From the NCBI GenBank assembly GCA_963837425.1, contig CAWINH010000006.1:558001-622000 (forward strand): a stretch of 64,000 bases of DNA, given 5' to 3'. The stretch comes from CAWINH01 sp963837425 (GTDB lineage: Bacteria > Chloroflexota > Limnocylindria > QHBO01). This document shows, piece by piece, positions 7,563 to 16,649 of this stretch. The notes under the pieces are model-generated. The model saw nothing but the letters and a program-made list of their open reading frames with translations. It was not told the origin of the DNA and searched no databases. A program made the translations under genes and the position numbers. Numbering within the stretch: the first letter of the stretch is position 1; each line of letters opens with the position of its first letter.

Positions 7563-9008
7563 ATGACGCTCTCGGCAACCACGTATCGAATGTTCATCGA
7601 CGGCGATTGGGCGGTGGCCCAGACGGGCGAGACGAGCGAGGTCATCAATCCCGCGACCGAGGAGATCATCGCCGAGGTGCCCAGGGGCGCCGAGGCCGAT
7701 GTCGACCGCGCCGTCGCCGGCGCGCGCAGGGCGTTCGACACGTGGTCGATGACGACGCCGGCGGAGCGCTCGACGCTGCTGCATCGGTTCGCAGACGCAA
7801 TCGCCGCAGATGCGGAGCAGCTGTCCGCGCTCGAGACGGCCAACGTCGGCAAGCCGAAGGGGACCGCCGACTTCGACGTCGAGTTCACGATCGACAACGT
7901 CCGCTTCTTCGCGGGCGCGGCTCGCGTGGTCGAGGGCAAGGCAGCCGGCGAGTACGTCAGCACGCACACGAGCATGATCCGCCGCGAGCCGGTGGGTGTG
8001 GTCGGTCAGGTGGCGCCCTGGAACTACCCGCTCATGATGGCGATCTGGAAGATGTGCCCGGCGCTCGCCGCGGGCTGCACCGTCGTCCTGAAGCCGGCGT
8101 CGGCGACGCCACTCTCGGCGATTCGCCTCGCCGAGCTGGCCGCCGACATCTTCCCGAAGGGCGTCTTCAACGTGATCACCGGTCCGGGCGCAACCGCCGG
8201 GATGCGGCTGGTGACGCATCCCGACGTGGACATGATCAGCCTGACCGGGGACACCGCGACCGGCAAGGAGATCGCGGCGGCCGCGGCGCAGACGGTGAAG
8301 CGGGTGCATCTCGAGCTCGGCGGCAAGGCACCGGTGCTCGTCTTCGACGACGCAGATCCCGCCGCCGTGGCGGAGACGGTGAAGATGGCCGGCTTCTTCA
8401 ACGCCGGACAGGACTGCACGGCCGCCACGCGGGTGATTGCCGGCTCGAAGATCTACGACAATCTCCTCTCCGAGCTGGTGCCGGCGGTCGAGTCGGTGAA
8501 GGTCGGGAACCCGGCCGACGATCCGGAGCTCGACATGGGACCGCTCGTCAACAAGGCGCAGCGGGAGCGGGTGTCGGGGTTCGTGGATCGCGCGCGGGGC
8601 TACGGTGCGGCGATCGCGACCGGCGGCGCGACCGACGGGGATCGGGGCTTCTTCTATCGGCCCACGGTCGTGACCGACATCGGGCAGGATTCGGAGATCA
8701 TCCAGCAGGAGGTCTTCGGGCCGGTTGTCACCGTCCAGCATTTCGCCGACGACGAGGAGGGGATCGCCTGGGCCAACGGCGTCAACTATGGCCTGGCCTC
8801 GAGCGTCTGGACCCGGGACGTGAAGCGCGCCCTGAATGCCGCTCGCCGGCTGCGCTACGGGACCGTCTGGATCAACGATCACCTGACGATCGCATCCGAG
8901 ATGCCGCATGGCGGGTTCGGCCGCTCCGGCTATGGCAAGGACATGAGCCTGTACAGCATCGAGGACTACACGATCGTCAAGCACGTGATGGCCAAGATCG
9001 CCGACTGA
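7563..9008 (+). CDS. Aldehyde dehydrogenase, gamma-aminobutyraldehyde dehydrogenase-like
   Basis: A 481-residue NAD(P)-dependent aldehyde dehydrogenase. The catalytic elements are complete: APWNYPLMM, the cofactor region VVLKPASATPL, the general-base Glu in HLELGGKAPVLVF and the nucleophilic Cys in NAGQDCTAATRV. The EVFGPV and GGFGRSGYGKDMS signatures follow. Overall it most resembles PatD/YdcW-type gamma-aminobutyraldehyde and betaine-aldehyde dehydrogenases, which oxidise omega-amino aldehydes from putrescine. With GABA aminotransferase at 16.6 kb this would form a putrescine-GABA route; that link is inference, and substrate assignments in this superfamily are soft. Confidence 0.85.
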   Translation: MTLSATTYRMFIDGDWAVAQTGETSEVINPATEEIIAEVPRGAEADVDRAVAGARRAFDTWSMTTPAERSTLLHRFADAIAADAEQLSALETANVGKPKGTADFDVEFTIDNVRFFAGAARVVEGKAAGEYVSTHTSMIRREPVGVVGQVAPWNYPLMMAIWKMCPALAAGCTVVLKPASATPLSAIRLAELAADIFPKGVFNVITGPGATAGMRLVTHPDVDMISLTGDTATGKEIAAAAAQTVKRVHLELGGKAPVLVFDDADPAAVAETVKMAGFFNAGQDCTAATRVIAGSKIYDNLLSELVPAVESVKVGNPADDPELDMGPLVNKAQRERVSGFVDRARGYGAAIATGGATDGDRGFFYRPTVVTDIGQDSEIIQQEVFGPVVTVQHFADDEEGIAWANGVNYGLASSVWTRDVKRALNAARRLRYGTVWINDHLTIASEMPHGGFGRSGYGKDMSLYSIEDYTIVKHVMAKIAD

Positions 9009-9046
9009 CCCGGGGGAGCCTGGCGCGAGTCGCCGTGAGCCGGTGC

Positions 9047-9052
9047 TAGGAT
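9047..9052 (+). promoter_or_regulatory. -10-like TAGGAT, leaderless start
   Basis: TAGGAT ends seven bases before the ATG at 9060; no Shine-Dalgarno sequence lies between. Confidence 0.5.
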
Positions 9053-9059
9053 CGGCCCG

Positions 9060-9452
9060 ATGGAGACCGCGTTGGACCCGCGCGAGGTGGCCCGGCTCTT
9101 CCGCGAGGGAGTGGCCCTGTTCAACGGTTCGCGCTACTGGCATGCGCACGAGGCGTGGGAGACGCTGTGGCGCGCCGCCCCCGATGAGGAGCGCGATTTC
9201 TACCAGGGCCTGATCCAGATCGCCGCCGGCCTGCTTCACCTGCAACGACGAAACGCCCGCGGAGCGCGCAACAAGCTCGGCGAGGGCGTGGACCGGCTGC
9301 GCCGGTACGGACCGGCCCACGGCGGGATCATCGTCGACGAGCTGATCGGTGAGGCGGAGCGCCTCCTCGTCGATCTCCGCGCGGGCGGGCTGCCGTACCT
9401 GATCCCGCCGGTCATTCGCTTCAGCGAGCTCGAGACCCCGGCGTTGGCGTGA
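9060..9452 (+). CDS. DUF309 family protein
   Basis: The 130-residue protein carries the DUF309 hallmark: GVALFNGSRYWHAHEAWETLW (N-terminal half) and DFYQGLIQIAAGLLHLQRRN, a short all-helical fold with conserved His/Glu residues. Its biochemical role is not established. The stop codon overlaps the fumC start by one base (TGATG), so the two are probably translated together. The leaderless-type promoter ahead of it would then also drive fumC. Confidence 0.85.
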   Translation: METALDPREVARLFREGVALFNGSRYWHAHEAWETLWRAAPDEERDFYQGLIQIAAGLLHLQRRNARGARNKLGEGVDRLRRYGPAHGGIIVDELIGEAERLLVDLRAGGLPYLIPPVIRFSELETPALA

Positions 9453-10858
9453 TGAGCGAAGACTCGACGGCGTACCGGATGGAGCACGATTCGATGGGCG
9501 AAGTCCGCGTGCCGGCCGACGCACGGTGGGGCGCCCAGACGCAGCGCGCGGTCGAGAATTTCCCGGTCAGCGGCCTGCGCCTCGAACGCGCCCATATCGA
9601 GGCGCTGGCCCGCATCAAGGCCGCCGCCGCCGTCGTGAACGCCGAGCTGGGCATTCTCGACGCGAAGAAGGCGCAGGCGATCCGTGCGGCCGCGGACGAG
9701 GTTGCCGCCGGCGAATGGGACGAGCAGTTCCCGATCGACATCTTCCAGACCGGCTCGGGCACGAGCAGCAACATGAACGCCAACGAGGTGATCGCGCGCC
9801 TCGCCGCCGAGCGGCTCGGCGCGGCCGTGCACCCGAACGACGACGTCAACGCCAGCCAGTCGAGCAACGACGTGTTTCCGTCGAGCATCCACATCGCGGC
9901 CACGAGCGCCGTCACGAAGGATCTCATTCCGGCCCTCGAGCACCTCGCCTCGTCGCTCGACCGCAAGCGCGGCGAGTTCGCAGCGGTCGTGAAGTCGGGC
10001 CGGACCCATCTGATGGACGCCACACCGGTCACCCTCGGCCAGGAGTTCGGCGGCTACACCGCGCAGGTTCGGGCCGGGATCGAGCGGCTGCGGGCGGCAT
10101 TGCCTCGCCTCGCCGAGCTGCCGCTGGGCGGTACGGCGGTCGGCACCGGCATCAACATGCCGCCCGGGTTCGCGAAGCGGGTGATCGCCGCCGTGGCGGC
10201 GGAGACCGGCCTGCCCCTCACCGAGGCGCCCGATCACTTCGAGGCCCAGGGCGCACGGGACGGGCTGGTCGAGGCATCGGGCGCCCTGCGCACGATCGCC
10301 GTCAGCCTGTACAAGATCAGCAACGACCTGCGCTGGATGTCGTCCGGTCCGCGCACCGGCCTGACCGAGATCAACCTGCCGGACCTCCAGCCGGGCAGCA
10401 GCATCATGCCCGGCAAGGTGAACCCGGTCATCCCCGAGGCGACCTGCATGGTCTGCGCCCAGGTGATCGGCAACGACGCGACGCTGGCCTTCGCCGGCGC
10501 AGCGGGCAACTTCGAGCTCAACGTCATGCTCCCCGTCATGGCGCGCGCGATCCTCGAGTCGATTCGGCTGCTGGCGAGCATCTCGCGCCTGCTCGCCGAT
10601 CGATGCATCGACGGCATCACCGCGAACGTGGAGCGCGCCCGGGAATTCGCCGAGAGCTCGCCCTCGATCGTGACCTCCCTGAACCGCTACATCGGCTACG
10701 AGGAGGCGGCCAAGGTGGCGAAGCAGGCCATGGCCGAGCGCAAGACGATCCGCCAGGTCGTCCTGGAGCGGGGCTACGTCGAGCAGGGCAGGCTCACCGT
10801 CGCGCAGCTCGACGAGGCGCTCGACGTCCTGTCGATGACCCGTCCCCCCGAGGCGTGA
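9452..10858 (+). CDS. fumC: Class II fumarate hydratase
   Basis: Fumarase C interconverts fumarate and (S)-malate in the citric acid cycle. At 468 residues it is full length. The superfamily signature GSSIMPGKVNPV is present in the second half, together with the substrate loop TGSGTSSNMNANEV and the SQSSNDVFPSSIH region around residues 130-145. Iron-sulfur cysteines of class I enzymes are absent, as expected. I took the ATG at 9452, which abuts the DUF309 stop; a GTG one codon earlier would add a single residue. A hairpin at 10865-10890 follows. Confidence 0.96.
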   Translation: MSEDSTAYRMEHDSMGEVRVPADARWGAQTQRAVENFPVSGLRLERAHIEALARIKAAAAVVNAELGILDAKKAQAIRAAADEVAAGEWDEQFPIDIFQTGSGTSSNMNANEVIARLAAERLGAAVHPNDDVNASQSSNDVFPSSIHIAATSAVTKDLIPALEHLASSLDRKRGEFAAVVKSGRTHLMDATPVTLGQEFGGYTAQVRAGIERLRAALPRLAELPLGGTAVGTGINMPPGFAKRVIAAVAAETGLPLTEAPDHFEAQGARDGLVEASGALRTIAVSLYKISNDLRWMSSGPRTGLTEINLPDLQPGSSIMPGKVNPVIPEATCMVCAQVIGNDATLAFAGAAGNFELNVMLPVMARAILESIRLLASISRLLADRCIDGITANVERAREFAESSPSIVTSLNRYIGYEEAAKVAKQAMAERKTIRQVVLERGYVEQGRLTVAQLDEALDVLSMTRPPEA

Positions 10859-10864
10859 ACGATT

Positions 10865-10890
10865 GCGCCGGCCCGTTTCCGGACCGGCGC
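10865..10890 (+). terminator. Hairpin after fumC
   Basis: GCGCCGG (10865-10871) pairs with CCGGCGC (10884-10890), with a mismatch and three more pairs inside. No T-tract follows, so it may be a Rho-independent terminator of the T-poor kind or only an mRNA 3' end. Confidence 0.45.
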
Positions 10891-10933
10891 TCTCGCAAGT
10901 CCGTCACGGCAGGTGTGCCACTACTTCAGCCCC

Positions 10934-10947
10934 GTTACGTACGTAAC
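10934..10947. promoter_or_regulatory. 14-bp perfect palindrome upstream of an aldehyde dehydrogenase
   Basis: GTTACGTACGTAAC is self-complementary over all 14 bases and lies about 160 bases before the GTG at 11110. It is AT-richer than its surroundings. A dimeric repressor (TetR-like) is a plausible reader; none is encoded close by. Confidence 0.45.
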
Positions 10948-11109
10948 TGGTAACGCCCACCGCGACGGCTGTTCACTTGTGCTCGGATCGTCGCCGCTGC
11001 GGGGACCGGGTCGCTAGGGGCGAATGTCCCGCACCCCCCGGGAATCGGCGCCGAGCGCCCACGGGTACAATCGAGCTCCCCCGGATCCCACCTCTCGGAG
11101 GCAAGAGCT

Positions 11110-12603
11110 GTGAGCAATCGCAACCTGATCGGTGACCACTGGGTGCCGGCCGCGTCCGGAGCCACGTTCACCAGCGTCAGCCCCGCGAACCACGACGACG
11201 TGATCGGGGAGTTCCCGGCGTCCGGCCCGCAGGACGTCGACGCGGCGGTCGAGGCGGCGAAGGCTGCATACCCGGCCTGGTCGCTGATGCCCGCCCCGAA
11301 GCGCGGCGAGATCCTGTTCAAGGTCGCGCGGCTGCTCGCCGAGCACAAGGAGGAGCTGTCGCGGCTCATGACCCGCGAGATGGGCAAGGTGCTGGCCGAG
11401 GCGCGCGGCGACGTGCAGGAGGCGATCGACGTCGCGTACTACATGGCCGGCGAGGGACGCCGGCTGTTCGGCCAGACCGTCCCGTCGGAGATGCCCGACA
11501 AGTTCGCAATGGCCATCCGCCGGTCGATCGGGGTGGTGGGCATCATCACCCCCTGGAACTTCCCGGTCGCGATCCCCGGCTGGAAGCTCTTCCCGGCCCT
11601 GATCTGCGGGAACACGGCGGTCATCAAGCCGGCGTCCGATACCCCGGCCTGCCTCGTCCGTTTCGTCGAGCTGCTGATGGAGGGCGGCATCCCGGCCGGA
11701 GTGGTCAACCTCGTGACCGGCAGCGGGGCGGAGGTCGGGAACGCGATCGTCGACCACCCCGACGTGCGGGTCATCAGCTTCACCGGCCACACCGAGACCG
11801 GCGTCGAGATCAGCCGCCGTGCCGCCGAAACCCTCAAGCGCGTGAGCCTTGAGCTGGGCGGGAAGAATCCGATCGTGATCTGGGAGGATGCGGACCTCGA
11901 TCTGGCCCTCGATTCGGTCGTGTGGTCCGCGTTCGGCACATCGGGGCAGCGCTGCACGGCGGCCTCGCGGATCGTCGTCCATCGTTCGATCCATGACACC
12001 TTCACCGAGATGCTGCGCAAGCGGGTGGCGACACTCGTGCTCGGCGACGGGCTGGACCCCAAGACCGACGTGGGCCCGGTGATCAACGACACGGCCGTCG
12101 ACAAGATCGCGGCCTATGCCGTCATCGGCCGCAACGAGGGGGAGCTGGTGATCGGCGGCGAGCCGGCGCGCGACGGCGATCTGGCCCGGGGCTCGTTCTT
12201 CCAGCCCACGATCTTCGCCGAGGTGCGCGCGGAGGCGCGGATCGCGCAGGAGGAGATCTTCGGGCCGGTCACCTCGATCATCCCGGTCGACACCTGGGAG
12301 GAAGCGGTCAGCGTGGTGAACGGCGTGAAGTACGGCCTCTCGTCCTCGCTCTTCACGCGGGACGTGAACCTCGCCTTCCGCTCGATCCGGGACTTCGAGT
12401 CCGGGCTCGGGTACGTGAATCACGGCACGATCGGCGCCGAGGCGCACCTGCCGTTCGGCGGCACAAAGGCGACCGGCAACGGCCACCGGGAGGTGGGGCA
12501 GGCGGCGCTCGACTTCTTCAGCGAGTGGAAGAGCGTCTATATCGACTATTCCGGGAAGCTGCAGCGGGCCCAGATCGACATGACGTTCGTCGACCAGGAG
12601 TAG
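11110..12603 (+). CDS. NAD(P)-dependent aldehyde dehydrogenase (semialdehyde type)
   Basis: The 497-residue protein is a complete aldehyde dehydrogenase: ITPWNFPVAIPGWKLFPAL, VIKPASDTPACLV, base Glu in SLELGGKNPIVIW, nucleophile in GTSGQRCTAASRIVV, and EEIFGPVTSI. The GQRCTAASR form and FGGTKATGNGHRE near the end resemble alpha-ketoglutaric- or succinic-semialdehyde dehydrogenases. It could complete GABA degradation after GabT at 16.6 kb, but other aldehydes are possible. A good ribosome site (GGAGG, 11097-11101) sits eight bases before the GTG start. A palindrome at 10934-10947 may regulate it. Confidence 0.85.
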   Translation: MSNRNLIGDHWVPAASGATFTSVSPANHDDVIGEFPASGPQDVDAAVEAAKAAYPAWSLMPAPKRGEILFKVARLLAEHKEELSRLMTREMGKVLAEARGDVQEAIDVAYYMAGEGRRLFGQTVPSEMPDKFAMAIRRSIGVVGIITPWNFPVAIPGWKLFPALICGNTAVIKPASDTPACLVRFVELLMEGGIPAGVVNLVTGSGAEVGNAIVDHPDVRVISFTGHTETGVEISRRAAETLKRVSLELGGKNPIVIWEDADLDLALDSVVWSAFGTSGQRCTAASRIVVHRSIHDTFTEMLRKRVATLVLGDGLDPKTDVGPVINDTAVDKIAAYAVIGRNEGELVIGGEPARDGDLARGSFFQPTIFAEVRAEARIAQEEIFGPVTSIIPVDTWEEAVSVVNGVKYGLSSSLFTRDVNLAFRSIRDFESGLGYVNHGTIGAEAHLPFGGTKATGNGHREVGQAALDFFSEWKSVYIDYSGKLQRAQIDMTFVDQE

Positions 12604-12651
12604 CGCCCGTCCTTTGCGCAACGGCCGGCGCCATGGGACGATCGATGCGAC

Positions 12652-13383
12652 ATGCGCCTGCCGTACTTCCCGCTGCACACGGTGCTCTTCCCGCACCTGC
12701 CGCTGCCGCTCCACATCTTCGAGGACCGGTATCGCGCGATGACCCGGGACGTCCTGGCCGCGGGCTCCCCGTATGCGGGCCGGTTCATGGTCAGCCTGAT
12801 CACCGACGGCGCCGAGGTGGGCGGCCAGCAGATGGGTCCACCGCGCAGCCGCGCGGTCGGGACGATCGCCGAGGTACGGAGCGCCGACCGGCTGAGCGAC
12901 GGGCGATGGGTGCTGCTCGCGGTGGGCGTCGCCCGCGCCCGGCTCGAGGTGGTGGAGCGCGGGGTTGAGTACGCGATCGCGGAGCTCACGCCCCTCGATG
13001 AGCGAGAGGGCGACACCGAGCGGGCTGCGGGCCTCCTCACCGAGGTCCAATCGGCCCTCGACGCATACCTCGCGGTCGTGAAACGATTCGTGAGGTCCAC
13101 CGCGTCCAGGGAAACGAATGAACGAGAGGCGCGCGACATCGCAACCTCCCTCGATCGGGTGCTGAAGCCGATTCGGCTGCCGGGCGACCCCGCGGCGGCC
13201 AGCTACGCGGTGGCCGGGGTGCTGCAGATCGAGCTGGTTCGCAAGCAGGGGCTCCTGGAGCTCCCCGATGCGACCGCACGCCTGGCGGCCGAGCTCGACC
13301 TCCTTCGCCGGGAGGTGGAGCTGCTCTCGAGCGGAGCACTGCCCTCGGTGACCAGCGGTGACCTCCATTACCACCCGAACTGA
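12652..13383 (+). CDS. LON N-terminal (substrate-binding) domain protein
   Basis: The 243-residue protein opens with the fold start of the Lon protease N-domain: LPYFPLHTVLFPHLPLPLHIFEDRYRAM is the conserved beta entry, of which PLHTVLFPH and LHIFEDRYR are the tell-tale parts. It lacks the AAA+ and protease domains, so it is a stand-alone LON-substrate-binding protein, a widespread group of unknown function. The C-terminal half is helical and may be a coiled coil (AELDLLRREVELLSSG). The next gene's only good start lies inside its 3' end, a 26-base overlap. Confidence 0.85.
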   Translation: MRLPYFPLHTVLFPHLPLPLHIFEDRYRAMTRDVLAAGSPYAGRFMVSLITDGAEVGGQQMGPPRSRAVGTIAEVRSADRLSDGRWVLLAVGVARARLEVVERGVEYAIAELTPLDEREGDTERAAGLLTEVQSALDAYLAVVKRFVRSTASRETNEREARDIATSLDRVLKPIRLPGDPAAASYAVAGVLQIELVRKQGLLELPDATARLAAELDLLRREVELLSSGALPSVTSGDLHYHPN

Positions 13384-14527
13384 GGCATTCGCGCGACCGT
13401 TCACCGCCGCCATCGGGCTGATCCTGGTGCTTGCCGCGTGCAGCTCGGGGCCCACGAGCTCGGTGAGCGCCAGCGTCGGTCTCAGTGCCGAGCCGGCGAG
13501 CTCCGTCAGCCCGCGGCCGAGCGCCTCGCAACCCGGCCCGTCGGCGACCGATCCGCGCCCGAGCCCTTCGGTCACCGTGCCGACCTACCGGGTGCAGCCC
13601 GGGGACACGCTCTCATCGATCTCCCGAGCGTGGGGCACCACCGTCGCCGAGCTGCTGGCCTGGAACGGAGAGCGGTACCCGTCGCTTGCCACTCAGCCGG
13701 ACCTGCTCGAGGCGGGCTGGGAGCTGATCGTGGCCGGCGACCCGAACGCCACGCCGCTTCCGACCCCGGCATCCACGCCGGTTCCCGCCACCCCGCGACC
13801 CAGCATCCCGCCGGTCGCCTCGGGATGCCGCGCGGGCAACCGCGTGGCGGCCGGCGCGCAGCAGCTGTTCACCGTCATCCCCGACGCGGGCCACTCGGTT
13901 GCGTTGACCCTTGACATGGGCGGCCGGCTCGACCCCGGGCTCGACATCCTGAACCTGCTCATCGCGCACGGGGTGTGCGTGACGATCTTCCCGACCGGAG
14001 CGATGGCCCAGACGGGCGAAGGGAAGCAGGTCATGGCCGTCATCCGGGCGCACCCCGAGCTGTTCGAGGTCGGCAACCACACGATGCACCATTGCGACCT
14101 CGTCCACGGCGGCGGCGGCTCCCCGACGTCGGCGCCCTGTGCGGGCGTCACGCCGACCGCGGACTTCATCCGCACCGAGCTGACCGATGCGGAGGCGATC
14201 ATCGCCCAGTATTCGGCGCAGAACCCGCAGCCCTACTGGCGGGCGCCGTACGGCACGCTGAACGCGGCGGTTCGCGACGCGGCGGCATCGGTCGGGTACA
14301 CGAAGACGATCGGCTGGGACATCGACACCGTCGATTGGAACCCGATGAGCGATGGCGGGCCAAGCGCCGAGCAGATCGCGAGCAAGGTGATCACGAACGC
14401 CCGCGACGGTTCGATCGTGCTCATGCACCTCGGCGGCTACGAGACGCTGGACGCCCTGAAGCTCGTGATCCCGGGGCTGCGCGATCGCGGGTTCCTGCTC
14501 ACCTCGGTCAGCGACATGCTCCAATGA
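13358..14527 (+). CDS. Lipoprotein with LysM and NodB-like polysaccharide deacetylase domains
   Basis: Residues 14-28 form a lipoprotein signal with lipobox LVLAAC (Cys about 28). A Ser/Pro linker, a LysM domain (YRVQPGDTLSSISRAWGTTV, about 76-120), another Pro/Thr linker and a NodB domain (about 170-389) follow. Motif 1 reads TLDMGGRLDPG, so the catalytic-base Asp is kept but the second Asp of TFDDG is Met. Motif 2 NHTMHH and motif 3 YWRAPYG are intact. The enzyme probably deacetylates peptidoglycan or another wall glycan outside the cell, if active. The start is a GTG inside the upstream gene. Confidence 0.85.
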   Translation: MTSITTRTEAFARPFTAAIGLILVLAACSSGPTSSVSASVGLSAEPASSVSPRPSASQPGPSATDPRPSPSVTVPTYRVQPGDTLSSISRAWGTTVAELLAWNGERYPSLATQPDLLEAGWELIVAGDPNATPLPTPASTPVPATPRPSIPPVASGCRAGNRVAAGAQQLFTVIPDAGHSVALTLDMGGRLDPGLDILNLLIAHGVCVTIFPTGAMAQTGEGKQVMAVIRAHPELFEVGNHTMHHCDLVHGGGGSPTSAPCAGVTPTADFIRTELTDAEAIIAQYSAQNPQPYWRAPYGTLNAAVRDAAASVGYTKTIGWDIDTVDWNPMSDGGPSAEQIASKVITNARDGSIVLMHLGGYETLDALKLVIPGLRDRGFLLTSVSDMLQ

Positions 14528-14654
14528 GCGGCCGCTCGGCGCGCTCGGGGGCGGCGGGCTGGTTGGCCCGTGGCGACGCGCCCAATGGCCCTTCGCGGCG
14601 CTCGACGGTGAACGTACGGTCGTGAGCGGCCAGCCCGCAGGAGGTCTCCTCGCC

Positions 14655-15995
14655 ATGCCGCGACGCGTCATCATCATGGGAGCCGCCGGCCGTGACTTCC
14701 ACAACTTCAACGTCGTGTACCGCGATGATCCGGAGACCGAGGTCGTTGCCTTCACCGCCACCCAGATCCCGGGCATCGCCGACCGTCGCTACCCGCCCGA
14801 GCTGGCCGGGGACCGCTACCCGGAGGGCATCCCGATCCATCCCGAGGCGGAGCTCGAGGCGCTCATTGCGGACCTCGCGGCGGACACCGTCGTCTTCGCC
14901 TACAGCGACGTGGCGCACGAGACGGTGATGCATGCGGCTTCGCGGGCGCTCGCCGCCGGGGCGGACTTCCTCCTCCTCGGCCCGGATCGCACGATGCTGC
15001 CCAGCCACCGCCCGGTGATCGCGGTGTGCGCGGTGCGGACGGGCGCCGGGAAGAGCCAGACGACGCGTCGCGTGGCAGAGCTGATCGAGGGCCTCGGCAT
15101 GCGACCGGCGCTCGTTCGACACCCGATGCCCTACGGCGACCTCGTGCGGCAGCGAGTCCAGCGCTTCGGCAGCCTCGAGGACCTCGACGAACAGGAGACA
15201 ACGATCGAGGAGCGCGAGGAATACGAGCCGCACGTCGCTGCCGGTCGCGCGATCTTCGCCGGTGTCGACTATGGCGAGATCCTGCAACGGGCCGAGGCGG
15301 AGGGCGAGGTCGTCCTCTGGGATGGCGGAAACAACGACATGCCGTTCTATCGCCCCGACCTGCTCATCGTGGTGGCCGATCCGCTCCGCGTCGGCGACGA
15401 GACTCGGTACCACCCGGGCGAGGCGAACCTCCGTCGAGCGGATGTCGTGATCATCAACAAGATCGACTCCGCCGAGCCAGCCGACCTCGCCCGGCTCCAC
15501 GAGACGATCGGACGGGTCAATCCGCGAGCCATCGTGCTCGAGGCGCGCAGCGAGCTGCGACTCGACGGTGGCGAGATCTCGGGGCGCAGCGTGGTGGTCG
15601 TGGAGGACGGCCCAACCCTCACCCATGGTGAGATGGGGTTCGGCGCCGGGATCGTGGCGGCTCGACGTTGGGGCGCCACGCCGGTCGACCCGCGCCCGTA
15701 TGCCGCTGGCAGCCTGCACGAGCTGTTTGCCCGCTGGCCGCGCCTTGAGAATCTCGTCCCGGCCATGGGGTATGACGCGGAGCAGGTCGAGGAGCTGCGC
15801 GCCACGCTCGACGCGGTGCCCGCGGACCTCGTCCTCTCCGCGACCCCCATCGACCTCACTCGGATCATGAACCTCGCCAAGCCGGTCGTGCGCGTGCGCT
15901 ACGACCTGGCCGAGACGGATCCGTCAGCGCTGCGGCGCGTCCTGGCGGCCGCGCTGACGCGGCCTCGTGAGCTGTCGGGGACCAGGCCCGGCTAG
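14655..15995 (+). CDS. Cyclic 2,3-diphosphoglycerate synthetase-like GTPase
   Basis: The 446-residue protein matches the COG2403-type family related to archaeal cyclic 2,3-diphosphoglycerate synthetase. The N-terminal 130 residues form a Rossmann-like domain (VIIMGAAGRDFHNFNVVYRD). A P-loop GTPase-like domain follows, with VCAVRTGAGKSQTTRRVAEL as Walker A, WDGGNNDMPFYRPDLLIVV, and the NKID guanine motif in VIINKIDSAE. What bacterial members make or sense is not established. I chose the ATG at 14655, ten bases after AGGAGG (14639-14644), over a GTG at 14622. Its stop shares CTAG with the convergent SDR gene. Confidence 0.8.
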   Translation: MPRRVIIMGAAGRDFHNFNVVYRDDPETEVVAFTATQIPGIADRRYPPELAGDRYPEGIPIHPEAELEALIADLAADTVVFAYSDVAHETVMHAASRALAAGADFLLLGPDRTMLPSHRPVIAVCAVRTGAGKSQTTRRVAELIEGLGMRPALVRHPMPYGDLVRQRVQRFGSLEDLDEQETTIEEREEYEPHVAAGRAIFAGVDYGEILQRAEAEGEVVLWDGGNNDMPFYRPDLLIVVADPLRVGDETRYHPGEANLRRADVVIINKIDSAEPADLARLHETIGRVNPRAIVLEARSELRLDGGEISGRSVVVVEDGPTLTHGEMGFGAGIVAARRWGATPVDPRPYAAGSLHELFARWPRLENLVPAMGYDAEQVEELRATLDAVPADLVLSATPIDLTRIMNLAKPVVRVRYDLAETDPSALRRVLAAALTRPRELSGTRPG

Positions 15996-16649
15996 CCGAT
16001 CGGGATGGCGGCGCCGGTCAGCGGCGCGGATTCGGGCGAGGCGAGAAAGCGGATCAGCTCTCCGAGCTGACGCGGCGGGACCCAGCTCCCGCGCCGCGTC
16101 TCCGGCATCGAGGCCCGATTGCTCGGCGTGTCGAGCGTCCCCGGCAGCACGCAGTTGAGGCGGACGCCGCGGGGCCGGAGTGCTGCGGCAGCCGATGCGC
16201 TGAAGGCCACCACCGCGGCCTTGGCGGCACCATGGCCGGCCGCGCGCGGCCCCGGCGAAACGGCCACCCTGGCCCCGATCGTGACGATCGAGCTCCCATC
16301 GCCGAGGTGCGGGAGACAGGCCAGCACGCTTACCACGGTCGGCTGGTAGCTGAGCTCCATGAGCCGCGCGAAATCGTCCCAGCCCGACTCATCGAGCGTC
16401 GTCAGGCCGAACCCACCGGCCAGGCACACGAGGGCGTCCAGCCCGCCGAGCGCGTCGGCCGCCCGGCCCACGGCGGCGGCTGTCTCGGCCGGGTCGGTGA
16501 GCTCGGCGTGCACCCAGTGCACCCCGGCCGGCCGATTCTGGTGGGTCGCGTCGCGTGATGCCGGCGACCTGCCATCCGACGTCCAGGAAGGCCTCCATCA
16601 CCCCGCCCGCGGCCTCGCCGCCGGCGCCGGTGACCAGGACCCCGCTCAT
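15992..16649 (-). CDS. Short-chain dehydrogenase/reductase-like protein, frameshifted
   Basis: The Rossmann start SGVLVTGAGGEAAGGVMEAF lies in one frame (16649 down to about 16555). The remainder, HWVHAELTDPAE to LASPESAPLTGAAIPIG, lies in another, so one base is gained (or two lost) near 16550-16560. The joined protein is about 218 residues. The active site is unusual: the position of the YxxxK Tyr is His (AGHGAAKAAV) and the Ser region reads IVTIGARVA. An ordinary SDR oxidoreductase activity is therefore doubtful even after frame repair. The ATG overlaps the gabT stop by four bases (ATGA), placing it as the last gene of the run. Confidence 0.72.

Noticed and set aside
7607..9049. 480-residue Arg/Gly-rich open frame on the plus strand over the first aldehyde dehydrogenase
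   Set aside because: It is the +2 frame of a high-GC gene; composition is typical of shadows, with no domain.
11014..13575. 853-residue open frame on the minus strand
   Set aside because: It lies antisense to a complete aldehyde dehydrogenase and the LON-domain gene; third-position GC bias follows the plus-strand genes.
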